The notes beneath the pieces are model-generated. The model saw nothing but the letters and a program-made list of their open reading frames with translations. It did no database searches and was not told where the DNA came from. A DNA stretch of 64,000 bases. Source: Sphingobacterium daejeonense. Its GTDB lineage: Bacteria > Bacteroidota > Bacteroidia > Sphingobacteriales > Sphingobacteriaceae. The DNA is taken from positions 2,542,001-2,606,000 of the forward strand of contig NZ_LR590470.1 of the NCBI RefSeq assembly GCF_901472535.1, written 5' to 3'. This document shows, one piece after another, positions 18,203 to 28,793 of the stretch. A program made the position numbers and the translations under genes. Positions within the stretch are counted from its first letter, which is position 1. Every line of letters begins with the position of its first letter.

Positions 18203-19342
18203 ATGAAAATCAAAGCAGCGGTTCTCCATCAATCAGGAGGGCATTCACGTCCTTATACTGAATCGAGACCATTAACTATAGAGAAGGTTGAGGTTGAAAA
18301 ACCTGGGAAGGAAGAAGTTCTAATAAAGATAAAGGCTGCAGGTCTCTGTCATTCAGATCTTTCGGTGATAGACGGTAATCGTCCTCGCCTAATGCCTATG
18401 GTGCTTGGCCACGAAGCGTCAGGAATAATTACTGAATTAGGTGAGGATGTTAAAGATTTTGAGGTAGGTGACCATGTTGTTTTTGCGTTTCTGCCATCCT
18501 GTGGACGTTGTGAATATTGTATGTCTGGGAGGGCGGCATTATGCAATCCAGGGGCAAAAAGCTAATAACGAAGGAGTTTTGCTCAATGGTGATAAGAAAA
18601 TCAAAAACAATAAAGGAGAGATCTACCACCATCACTTGGGCGTATCAGGTTTGCTGAATATGCAGTTGCATCAGTCTATTCCTTAGTAAAGATTGACAAA
18701 TCAGTTCCATTCGAAATAGCGGCTCTTTTTGGCTGTGCTGTGATGACGGGTGTTGGTGCAGTGGTTCATACTGCGGGAGTGCAACCCGGTGAATCTGTTT
18801 TGGTCGTTGGGCTTGGTGGGGTTGGTTTATCAGCTATATTAGGTGCAATTGCAGGTGGAGCGTCCAAAATAATCGCCGCAGACATAAGCGATGCTAAGCT
18901 AAAGGTAGCAAAAGAGTTATGGTGCGACTCATTCTTTAGATTCTAGCTCAGAAAGCGCATTAGAAGACCTCAAGCAAGAAATGACGCTAGGAGGGGTGGA
19001 TAAATCAGTGGAGTTTGCAGGGGCGATGCCAGCTTTAGATTTTGCTTTCAATGCTACAAAGAAAGGTGGAGTAACGGTCACCGGTGCATTACCGCATCCT
19101 GATGCACGCTTAAGTTTGAATCCCTTAACCTTAGTAGGGGCAGGAAAAAACATTGAAGGGTTGTTATTTAGGAAGCTGTGTTCCGACGATTGACATTCCG
19201 AGATTTATTGAACTTTATAAAATGGGGACGTTTGCCAGTTGATAAATTAATAACTCACACCTTGAAACTAGAAGATATCAATTTGGGCTTTGAGCGTTTA
19301 GCAAATGGCGACGCGATCCGCCAAATAATTTTGTTCGATTAA
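18203..19342 (+). CDS. Zinc-dependent alcohol dehydrogenase, MDR family (several frameshifts)
   Basis: Fragments in all three frames reconstruct about 379 residues. The catalytic zinc site is seen in AAGLCHSDLSVIDG and VLGHEASGII. The structural zinc site is SCGRCEYCMSGRAALC with four cysteines. The Rossmann NAD site is LVVGLGGVGLSAILGA. The C-terminus reads AIRQIILFD before the stop at 19342. Frame changes occur near 18560, 18650, 18930 and 19170. It follows the lactonase-like gene by 9 bp, so it may oxidise the hydroxy acid released by lactone opening. A strong terminator lies just downstream. Confidence 0.9.
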
Positions 19343-19396
19343 GATTGGCAAGCAACTATATGATTTTTTATGTAGCTAAATGAATTGTCATTAATT

Positions 19397-19434
19397 AAAA
19401 AAGTTCTGACCCTTTCGGGGCAGAACTTTAAAAA
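19397..19434. terminator. Bidirectional terminator between ADH and gdhA
   Basis: The stem AAAGTTCTG-CCC / GGGG-CAGAACTTT has a TTTC loop and A/T runs on both flanks, placed between two convergent genes. Confidence 0.92.
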
Positions 19435-19452
19435 TATAAAATTATTACTATT

Positions 19453-20786
<1,334 letters not shown>

Positions 20787-20825
20787 TTATTGATAAATAT
20801 TTATTTGATTTATCGCAATATTAAA

Positions 20826-20833
20826 CAAAAATA
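20826..20833 (-). promoter_or_regulatory. Candidate -7 element for gdhA
   Basis: TATTTTTG on the minus strand matches the Bacteroidota TAnnTTTG consensus, about 40 nt before the gdhA ATG. No clear -33 TTTG at the usual spacing. Confidence 0.4.
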
Positions 20834-20894
20834 TGCTAAAAATGCCAATATTTTAGCTTTTTAATCACAAGATTTTTATTGTTAATTTTAAATT

Positions 20895-21915
20895 ATGAAA
20901 GAAGTTAACAGATTTGATTCACATCTATTGGTAAGTGGAATTAACAGGTTAAAACTGCTTAGTTTTCCCAGTCCACTTCTCTATTTACAAGGATTGAGCA
21001 ACGAATTGGAAACACCAATTTATATAAAAAGAGATGATCTTACAGAGTTAGGTTGTGGCGGTAATAAGTTGAGGAAATTAGAATATCTTTTGGCGGACGC
21101 CAAACAGTACGAAGCCAATCGCATTATCACAATAGGAGCCAGGCAATCAAATCACGCACGCTTAACTGCTGTTACCGCAAAGATGATGGGATTTGATGTA
21201 GATTTGGTCCTAAAGAATTCGGTACCGCTCGATACTGAGAGTTACCAACTGAATGGAAACTTAGTTTTAGATAATATCGTGGATGCAAACATTCACGAAA
21301 TAGCAAAATGATGGATCAGCAACCAACTTCATCAATAACCTAACGAAACATTATGAAACAGTTGGAGACAAGGTATACTTTATCCCTGTTGGGGGTTCCA
21401 ATACCATTGGAGGTTTAGGATATGCAAGAGCTGTTTACGAAATTGAGGATCAATCCAAGGATCTAGATGTTGATTTTAAGCATATCACTTTGGCAAGTGG
21501 GTCTGGAGGTACTCATGCAGGTTTAATTGCTGGGTATGAGATTTTAGGTAAAAAAACATTCATTCAAGCTTATAATGTCCAGCCAGATAGAGAGGTTATA
21601 TTGGATGAAACCAAAAATATCACTGAAGGAATTTTAAACTTGTTTGATTTATCAATGCAATCTCAGGGAATTGAATATAGATTGAGCAATGATTATGTGG
21701 GAGAGGGTTACGGAATTCCAAATGAGCAAACACTACAGACTATTAAACATTTAGCAAAAACCGAAGGTGTATTTCTGGATCCTGTGTATACTGGAAAGGC
21801 TTTTACAGGAATGGTTGAAGATATCAAGAAAGGTCGGTTTCCGAAAGGAGAGCCGATTCTTTTCATCCATACCGGGGGGATTCCGGGCATATTTGGCTAC
21901 CAGAATTGGTTTTAA
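20895..21915 (+). CDS. D-cysteine desulfhydrase / ACC deaminase family PLP enzyme (frameshifted)
   Basis: This fold-type II PLP enzyme has about 340 residues. The PLP lysine is in ELGCGGNKLRKLEYLL, the substrate loop is TIGARQSNHARLTAVTA, and the phosphate-binding glycines are in LASGSGGTHAGLIAG. The C-terminus is PILFIHTGGIPGIFGYQNWF. A shift near 21310 separates HEIAK from DGSATNFINNLTKHYE. Enzymes in this family release pyruvate and ammonium from D-cysteine or from 1-aminocyclopropane-1-carboxylate; D-cysteine is the more common activity outside plant-associated bacteria, but residues alone do not decide it here. Confidence 0.88.
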
Positions 21916-21962
21916 ATCCCTATATTTAGCATTCTCAACCACAGATTTTTTAATTTCAACCT

Positions 21963-22865
21963 ATGCATCGTAAAGATTTCATTAAATCAATGGGTATCCT
22001 TGGAGCAACAATTGTTGGATCTAATGCCATAGCAAATACATTATCATTAACTTCTAATCCTTTGAAAATAAAGAAAGGTTTGGGTTATTACATGATCAAG
22101 GAAGATCTGTCCGTTCTTGATAAATTCAAACTGGTAAAAGACCTTGGTTTTGACGGAATTGAATTCAATACTCCGTTAGATATTCCCATTAAAGAACTTT
22201 TAGATGCTCGAGACAAAACAGGTATAGAAATACCAAGTACTGTTAACAAGGATCATTGGGGCAAACCTTTATCTGATCCTGATCCTGCTATTAGGAAATA
22301 TACGATAGAATCTGTAGCAAAATCATTGGAAGAAACGAAAGAGCTTGGTGGAGACACAGTTTTAGTAGTACCTGGTGTAGTTAGTGATTCCGTATCCTAT
22401 AAAACAGCCTATGATAATGCACTGGATTCCATTAGAAAGTTGATTCCTTATGCTGAAAAGACCGGCATTCAAATCGGGATTGAAAACGTTTGGAATAATT
22501 TGATACTAAGTCCTATTGAAGCGAAGGATTTTCTAGACAAAATAAACCATCCATTAGTTGGGTGGTATTTTGACTTAGGTAATATTTTGAGGTATGGATG
22601 GCCAGAGCATTGGCTTGAAGTATTGGGTAATAAAGTGTTCAAGCTTCATGTTAAAGACTTCAGTAAAAAAGTGATGAATGAGCAGGGGATGGGTAAGGGT
22701 TTTTCTGTGGAATTGACGGAGGGAGATGTGAATTGGGCTAAGGTAATGCAGACAATAAAATCCATCAATTATCAAGGTGAATATATGACCCTTGAAGTTG
22801 GTTCTGGGGACCGCACTTTTCTTAAAAAGGTTTCAGAACAATTAGATAAAATTATAAAATCATAA
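21963..22865 (+). CDS. Exported sugar phosphate isomerase/epimerase (AP_endonuc_2 TIM barrel)
   Basis: This intact 300-residue protein starts MHRKDFIKSMGILGATIVG, an N-terminal export or anchoring signal common on Bacteroidota members of this family. The xylose-isomerase-like TIM barrel follows, with FDGIEFNTPLDIP, GIQIGIENVWNN, VGWYFDLGNILRYGWPEHW and VFKLHVKDFSK, whose Glu, Asp and His residues are typical metal ligands. Such proteins often act on keto-sugars or inositols in the periplasm; the exact substrate is unknown. It follows the PLP enzyme by about 47 bp and could be co-transcribed. Confidence 0.85.
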   Translation: MHRKDFIKSMGILGATIVGSNAIANTLSLTSNPLKIKKGLGYYMIKEDLSVLDKFKLVKDLGFDGIEFNTPLDIPIKELLDARDKTGIEIPSTVNKDHWGKPLSDPDPAIRKYTIESVAKSLEETKELGGDTVLVVPGVVSDSVSYKTAYDNALDSIRKLIPYAEKTGIQIGIENVWNNLILSPIEAKDFLDKINHPLVGWYFDLGNILRYGWPEHWLEVLGNKVFKLHVKDFSKKVMNEQGMGKGFSVELTEGDVNWAKVMQTIKSINYQGEYMTLEVGSGDRTFLKKVSEQLDKIIKS

Positions 22866-22869
22866 TTTT

Positions 22870-23363
22870 CTATAGGATTGTAATTACTATTGCTTCATTT
22901 GCCCAGCTGGCATGTTGATAGAAACTTTGGATTTTAACAAAATATTCCTGTAGATATTCGAATGATCTTTGATCTTCCCAAATATCTGGATAGACATCTT
23001 GTTCTATCATTAGGCCAGCATTAAATCTAAATTTCAAATCTTCAACATTTAGAATTTTGATTTTATTGTTGATGGATTTCACTTCCTCTGGGAGTAGATA
23101 CCTTGGAGCACCATAACCAAGATTCAGAGATTCATCAAAAGAAGCGGTGCCTAATATTGTTGATGCTAATACATTTTGTCCAACATTGTTATGGGATTTT
23201 CCAGTCAGAAGAAAAATAATACCATCCCATGATTTATCTATATCCAACTGAGGTATTTCGGACACTTCATTAGAATAAAAATCTTCCTTCAACAAGTTAC
23301 TGTTTTCGAGTAGGATTCTAATTTTCCCATTGGAATCCTACGCAAAGTACAATACATTCCCAT
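22870..23363 (-). CDS. DUF1877 (YfbM-like) protein, frameshifted start
   Basis: From the ATG at 23363 the protein opens MGMYCTLRRIP, the YfbM/DUF1877 hallmark. It then shifts frame near 23315 into IRILLENSNLLKEDFYSNEV. The middle holds LDIDKSWDGIIFLLTGKS and the end YLQEYFVKIQSFYQHASWAN, both family-typical. Corrected length is about 164 residues. Function of the family is unknown; members are small cytoplasmic proteins, sometimes in gene arrays with immunity-like proteins. It is convergent with the isomerase gene with only 4 bp between stops. Confidence 0.82.
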
Positions 23364-23404
23364 ATCATTAAATTTATCCTAAAGATAAAGAAAATTGCCT
23401 AGAA

Positions 23405-23955
23405 TCAGAGTTTGATCAAACCTCTAAATCCACGGGCAGCATAATAGGATTCAGCTCCATTATGGTAAAAAACACCCTATTGTATCTTAAGTCTCCGAAT
23501 ACTGCACCACCGAGTTTCCTAACTTCTGGGGATGTTTTTAACCAGCTTGATGTTTTATTGTCAAATTTACCTAATGCTTGTAATGCACTATATTCTTCTT
23601 CAGACAACAACTCTATTCCCATCTTATGAGCCATATTCATTGCTGAATCTTTTGGTTTATGTTCTTTTCTGGATTCCAGGGCAGCTTGATCATAACATAG
23701 GCTACGTCGGCCTTTTGGACTTTCCGCTGAGCAATCTACATAAATAATTTCCTCATTGTCAAAAAGAGAAACAACATCAGGTTCACCTTCTGTTTCTTCC
23801 ATTTCATTGATGGACCATAATTTTCTTTTGAAGACATTAATCGTTTCTCCACATTATCCCATATAATACTTGGGTGACGGTGCATATTTTTTTTCAAATC
23901 TCTTTTTTAAAATAGTAATCAATTCTTCGATTCGTTGAGGTTCTAAGGTTTTCAT
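23405..23955 (-). CDS. DUF4256 protein (frameshifted)
   Basis: The locus opens MKTLEPQRIEELITILKKRF at 23955 and carries the DUF4256 core INEMEETEGEPDVV, IYVDCSAESPKGRRSLCYDQ and LGKFDNKTSSWLKTSPEVRK. It ends FYHNGAESYYAARGFRGLIKL after correction. Frame changes occur near 23865, near 23840 and near 23460; the last is a lost T in a T run (VFFTIM read instead of VFFYHN). Corrected length is about 184 residues. No function is known for the family. It is separated by 42 bp from the DUF1877 gene on the same strand. Confidence 0.85.
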
Positions 23956-23975
23956 GGTATTTTTTTCTTTATAGG

Positions 23976-24033
23976 ATGATATAACTTCTTCACCCAAAAG
24001 TAACAGTAATTTAGAAAAGATATCAATGAATCA
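23976..24033 (+). repeat. Imperfect ~60-bp direct repeat, copy 1
   Basis: The segment GATGATAT...ACTTCT...GTAATTTAGAAAAGA...ATCAATGAAT recurs at 24358-24424, sharing an exact GTAATTTAGAAAAGA core. The two copies flank the hairpin element at 24062-24222. Confidence 0.7.
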
Positions 24034-24061
24034 AATATTTTCCTTTTACACTTTCGTTATA

Positions 24062-24222
24062 CTCTTGTTCCTTTCTCGTTCTACTCTCGTTCGTCTCTTG
24101 ATCGGACTTCCTTCGGACCTCGTTCGGAGCTTCTTCGGAATACACCCGAACAAGGTCCGAACAAGGTCCGAACGAAAGAAGACTGAGAGTGGAAGGAGAG
24201 TGGAAGGAGAGTGGAACAAGAC
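24062..24222. repeat. Long imperfect palindrome (nested hairpin element)
   Basis: Three nested levels of symmetry are visible. Outer arms 24062-24071 (CTCTTGTTCC) and 24213-24222 pair with one mismatch. A middle level is purine/pyrimidine-rich (TTTCTCGTTCTACTCTCG against repeated GAGAGTGGAAG). Inner arms TTCGGACCTCGTTCGGA (24112-24128) and TCCGAACAAGGTCCGAA (24156-24172) pair with one mismatch. Open frames on both strands are by-products of the symmetry. Confidence 0.8.
24185..24217 (+). repeat. Three tandem copies of an 11-bp unit
   Basis: GAGAGTGGAAG is repeated three times without gaps, the last copy ending in C instead of G. It forms the right middle arm of the 24062-24222 palindrome. 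Confidence 0.9.
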
Positions 24223-24357
24223 TATAAAAAGCATATAAAAAATGATAGGGTAGTGATTGTTTTCAAAATCAGCTTATATTTCCTTATTCATAAAGTAATT
24301 TTTTCATTACTCAATCGGTTGCATACTTTCAAGAAATAAAACTGCCCAATTATTTAA

Positions 24358-24424
24358 TGATGATATGTTTACTTCTCTCAAAAATAGATGTAATTTAGAA
24401 AAGAAATCAATGAATGAATCAATT
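24358..24424 (+). repeat. Imperfect ~60-bp direct repeat, copy 2
   Basis: Second copy of the 23976-24033 segment, lying just upstream of the M60 peptidase ATG at 24433, so it may include that gene's leader. Confidence 0.7.
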
Positions 24425-24432
24425 ATTATTTT

Positions 24433-26012
24433 ATGAAAAAAGGCCTATTGACTATTGCCGGTGCTATTTTGTTAACGAGTTCAGTATTTTCACAAAGTGC
24501 TGATGACCTTCATGCTGTTTATTCAGACCTAACAGTTTTTAGTGATGGATTGGCAAGTAGCTTGAAGAATGGGGTTGGTAAAAAACAGATTAATCTGATC
24601 AAAAATGAAGAAATCAAAGCTTTAGCCTTTGATTTATTACGTGGCGAAAAAGTAAATGATTATAAATATTCTACTTACCGTGCGCTTTTATCGCCAAAGA
24701 CCTTGGGTCAAGAATTGAGTATTGGAGATGGATATAGCAAATACGAGAATATTACTGGTGTATATCTTCCGATAGGACAACATATAGTTATTGCAGATGG
24801 TATTGAAGAAGACAAAGACATTCATTTAGTAATTCCCAATTGGATGCGTAAAGCTCCGAATCCGGATGACCCTACAAAGGACCCAAAAGGCTGGGGAATT
24901 GAAAAGAAGGAATTCAAACTTCGTAATGGGGTAAATATAATAGACTTGAAAGAATTTGGCAGTTTGGCCTATGTAAACTATTTTTCCGATAGTCCTGAAA
25001 ATGAAAAGCCAGTTACGATTCATTTTCCTTTCCGGCCAAGTAAACGGTTATTTTGATATTGATAAGCATTCTGATCAAGATTGGAATTCGTTTATTGATA
25101 AAGCTGTATTCCCAATATTGGATGCTAAAGGAAAACATATCCAGATAGCCTATCCAGTAGAGTCTTTAAAGAAATATGCGTATGGCAGAGGCAAAGAATT
25201 GATCAGCAATTATGACTCTTTGGTTTATAGGCAACATCGATTAATGGGATTGGTGAAGTATAATAAAGTTCCTAAAAACAGGATTCTAGCAAGAGTGAAT
25301 TACAACTATTATATGTTCAGGGATCGAGATGGGGTTGCCTACATGGGAGATAAAAAAGGTTATGCCATGAAAATGGTAGCAGATCCAAGTTCTGTTATCA
25401 AAGGGGATCCATGTTGGGGATTTAGCCATGAGGTTGGTCATGTGCATCAAACCAGCCCGATGCTGAGTTGGGGCGGTTTAGGTGAGGTTAGCAATAATAT
25501 TTATTCATTATATGTGATGAGGTCCTTTGGTAATGAGTCGAGGATTTTAGATCAAGATAATTTTAAATTAGCAAGAACAAATATCATTGACAAGAAAATA
25601 TCCTACCTTCAAGATCCTGATGTTTTTCAATAGACTTGTGCCGTTCTGGCAGTTACAGCTTTACTTTGAAGGTATAGGAGAGAATCCGGATTTTTATCCA
25701 GATTTATTTGAAGATTGAGAAATCAAAATTCTAACAATAGACCATCGAGGCAGAAAATAAGAGAGAAATGGGGAAGGGAAGGAGTAGTAAATAGAGCGGA
25801 ATCCGGCAGTACATCAATTGAACTTTGTTAAAACTGCATGTGAGGTATCTAAAACCGATCTTACAGATTTCTTCGATCAATATGGTTTTTTCCATGTTGG
25901 CGAAATGGAATATGATGACTATGGTAATTATAAATATACTATGACACAAGAAATGGTTGATGATTGCAAGAAAGCAATCAAAGCTATGAATTTATCTAAA
26001 CCTAAAAATTGA
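24433..26012 (+). CDS. M60 (enhancin-like) zinc metallopeptidase, secreted (frameshifted)
   Basis: The signal peptide MKKGLLTIAGAILLTSSVFS is followed by an M60 domain. The gluzincin motif is FSHEVGHVHQTSPMLSWGGLGEVSNN (HExGHx...E), the defining M60 pattern. Upstream, YLPIGQHIVIADGIEEDKDI and NIIDLKEFGSLAYVNYFS match the peptidase's N-terminal beta region. Downstream, VPFWQLQLYFEGIGENPDFY and TDLTDFFDQYGFFHVGEMEY are family-typical. Frame changes occur near 25035, 25625 and several times between 25715 and 25815, giving about 525 residues when joined. M60 enzymes cut O-glycosylated proteins such as mucins. Whether this one has carbohydrate-binding modules is not evident; none is seen. Confidence 0.88.
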
Positions 26013-26114
26013 TATCAGCACTTTAGTTGATAAGATCTAGGTTGGATATTAAAAGTAATTAAAAAGAATAAAATAGAGGTGGGTATTTATCTTCCTCTAT
26101 TTTTGTTTTATTGA

Positions 26115-27653
26115 TTAAGGCATTACTTTGTAGGTTGGATCGTCCTCAATGTCTATTTCAATAAATCCTTTAGCATTATCCAATAACCGAAACACAATCA
26201 GGACTCAAATGTCTAAGAATAATTTTTTTGTTTTGGTCTTGGTATTTTTGGGTCAGCTTTTTCAGCACTTCTATAGCAGACATATCCACCACTCTTGATT
26301 CTTTAAAATCAATAATTACGCGATCTGGATCTTCGGATATATCGAATTTATCTAAAAAATTACTAGTTGAGCCAAAGAATAAAGGGCCATAAATCTCGTA
26401 GATTTTGTCTCCATTCTCAGCTATCGATTTTCTTGCACGGATTCTTTTTGCATTATCCCAAGCAAAAACGAGAGCAGATATAATTACTCCTACAAAAACA
26501 GCTAACGCTAGATTATGTAAGATAACCGTTATTGTTGCGACTAAAATCCCGACGAGTACATCTGACTTAGGCATTTTTATTCAACAATCTTAAAAAAACC
26601 CCATTGAAATGTTGAGATCGCTACCATCATCATGACCCCGACCAAGGCAGCCATTGGTATTTGTTCAATAACGCTTCCTCCAACCAGAATTACAAATAGG
26701 ATTCCCAAAGCACCCACTTATTGCTGAGATCTTGGTTCGAGCACCAGCATTTGATATTTACCAAGGTTTGGCGCAACCATAGCACATTCCACCCATTCCT
26801 GCAAAAAAACCATTCACTATATTTGCAGAGCCTGTGCAATAGCCTCTTGATTTGAACTTCCTTTCGTATTTGTGATTTCATCAACCATATTCAAAGTCAA
26901 TAAGGATTCAATTAAGCCTACTGCAGACATAACTGCTGCATAGGGGAAAATTATTTTCAGGGTTTCAAGATTGAAAGGTACTTGAGGCAAATGAAAGGTT
27001 TGGAAATGAGCCGCTGACTGTAGCAATATCGATCACTTTTTTAGTGTCAATATTAAAAAAAGTAAACTATTGCAAAGGTTATTATTATCGCAATTAGAGA
27101 TGAAGGTATAGCTTTTTGACAATTTTGGAAAGAATTGTACCGTAATTATGGTCAATAATGTTAACCCAACCATTGTAAAAAGTGAAGTTCCTGTCATCCA
27201 AGTTTCAATACCATTTTGGACGATTTTGAACTGTTTGACTTGAGCGAGGAATATAATTATTGCCAACCCGTTTAGAAATCCATACATTACTGGTTGGGGG
27301 ATTAACCTAACGAATTTTCCGAGCTTATAGACACCTACCAGTATTTGAATGACACCTGCTAACGCTACTGCTGCAAAAAGATATTCCACTCCATGGGATG
27401 CTGCCAGTGCAATCAACACCACCACCGTTGCGCCAGCGCCACCCGAGACCATTCCAGGTCTTCCTCCAAGGATCGCAGTTACAATGCCCATTAAAAATGC
27501 TGCATATAATCCTGTCAAAGGGCTCAATCCAGCTAAGATAGCAAAGGAAAGTGACTCAGGAATCATGGTCATAGAAACCGTCAATCCTGCAAGGATTTCA
27601 TTTTTAAGGTTGATTTTTTCTTTTGTTAATAAATTAATCGCCTGAAGCTTCAT
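26115..27653 (-). CDS. SulP family anion transporter with STAS domain (frameshifted)
   Basis: This SLC26/SulP carrier opens MKLQAINLLTKEKINLKNEI, with the conserved GLTVSMTMIPESLSFAILAG first membrane helix and QPVMYGFLNGLAIIIFLAQ. The C-terminal cytoplasmic STAS domain has VIIDFKESRVVDMSAIEVLK and ends DDPTYKVMP at 26115 after a last frame change near 26180. Further shifts lie near 27110, 27035, 26825 and 26600. About 513 residues when joined, with around ten membrane segments. Substrate could be sulfate, bicarbonate or another anion. The sulfate assimilation operon is 8 kb away, which does not by itself make this the sulfate importer. ATG at 27653 preferred over an upstream TTG. Confidence 0.88.
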
Positions 27654-27728
27654 TGAAAACAATTTGGATTGCAAATATGGCGTTTTTAATAGAATTGTGA
27701 ATGAATATCTTCAAATTACCCAAACTGC

Positions 27729-28442
27729 TCATTTCTCAAACTCCAATAAACTTCTGTGTTGGTATTTAGCATAGAATCCTTCAAGATTTGCATTCTGTAC
27801 AATTTTTTCAACTATTTCACGAGAAGAACAAATATAGGTCTGAAAGCTGTCCCAATGACAGGTTATTAATATTTTTCGATCATAGGTATATAAATTTGTT
27901 TGTAAGGTCAATTCCTTTACATCATTAATCAGATCATCTATCCAAACTAATTCCATATAATCTCCAAACTCTGATCCTATGCATATCCACTCGTAATTCA
28001 AGGATTTAATGGCCTTCAGGATAAAATTGATGTTGCCATGTGGAATTCTACCTTCAATAGGAGATATAATCTGGGACTTTTCCAGCGTACTCTCTAGTAA
28101 GCTTTCTAACTCATAATTTTGTTTATCAAGATTTAATCCCAAAATAGAGGTTCTTAGCGCTATGTCAATCTCATTGATATTTTTTAAACTGGAAATTTCA
28201 ACAATATTCTTCCACGTAACAGGATTTGTATTTTTCAATAAATGCTGTTTCCATGTTTCATTTAAGTCTTCTTCCCAAAAATTTTCGAGCGTGTAATTTG
28301 AAGAATCTAAAATTTGTGCAAATGGATTTAAGGAAACATATACTGTATCAAATATTCCTTCGTAATATTTTAGGATTTGAATATCCGCTGGTGGGCCTAT
28401 TGTATGTCGGTCCATTGAAGGTAATTTCCTGTTTTCTTTCAT
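27729..28442 (-). CDS. Hypothetical protein, possibly DUF2711-like, 237 aa
   Basis: This is an intact 237-residue soluble protein. The stretch PVTWKNIVEISSLKNINEID and LRTSILGLNLD resemble the DUF2711 family of Firmicutes and Bacteroidota, and the C-terminal half LITCHWDSFQTYICSSREIV also fits. No catalytic motif is apparent, no signal peptide and no membrane segment. It is transcribed with the same strand as the SulP gene, 75 bp upstream. The family assignment is from memory of the motif pattern and uncertain. Confidence 0.6.
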   Translation of the reverse strand: MKENRKLPSMDRHTIGPPADIQILKYYEGIFDTVYVSLNPFAQILDSSNYTLENFWEEDLNETWKQHLLKNTNPVTWKNIVEISSLKNINEIDIALRTSILGLNLDKQNYELESLLESTLEKSQIISPIEGRIPHGNINFILKAIKSLNYEWICIGSEFGDYMELVWIDDLINDVKELTLQTNLYTYDRKILITCHWDSFQTYICSSREIVEKIVQNANLEGFYAKYQHRSLLEFEK

Positions 28443-28793
28443 ATATCTTTATAAAATTGCTAAACAGCTGAAATATTGCTTGAGGGATTTATTCACAAAT
28501 CATAGTTGTAAATTCCAAATGTAGTTTTCTACAAGAACTTTGCATTTTGAGCTCTTAATTGCTTCAGCTGCTTCGATACTGGAATAAAACTTTGCTTTTT
28601 AATATTCCTGTTAACTTTAAAAGTTTCATAATCAATAAGTAATTGTCTTTACTAAAGATACATTTTTTTTTTCAGGAAACAATTGTCAACAAAATCCAAA
28701 AGGGAACATTAAAAATAAAAAAACCATTGAGAAATATTTACCTAAAATATTCACACAATTAGCACGTTTTAGGGTTGTATATGTTTGAAGACT
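28443..28793. other. 351-bp intergenic with a possible broken small ORF on the minus strand
   Basis: Between 28676 and 28500 the minus strand gives protein-like text split over frames: LLIDYETFKVNRNIKKQSF, then FYSSIEAAEAIKSSKCKVLV ending NYIWNLQL at 28500. This could be a small frameshifted gene of about 55 residues or a relic. The remaining sequence is AT-rich and should contain the promoter of the lipoprotein gene at 28794. Confidence 0.3.

Noticed and set aside
24026..24238. Overlapping open frames on both strands across the hairpin element
   Set aside because: They arise from the inverted symmetry (similar products on both strands) and have no family resemblance.
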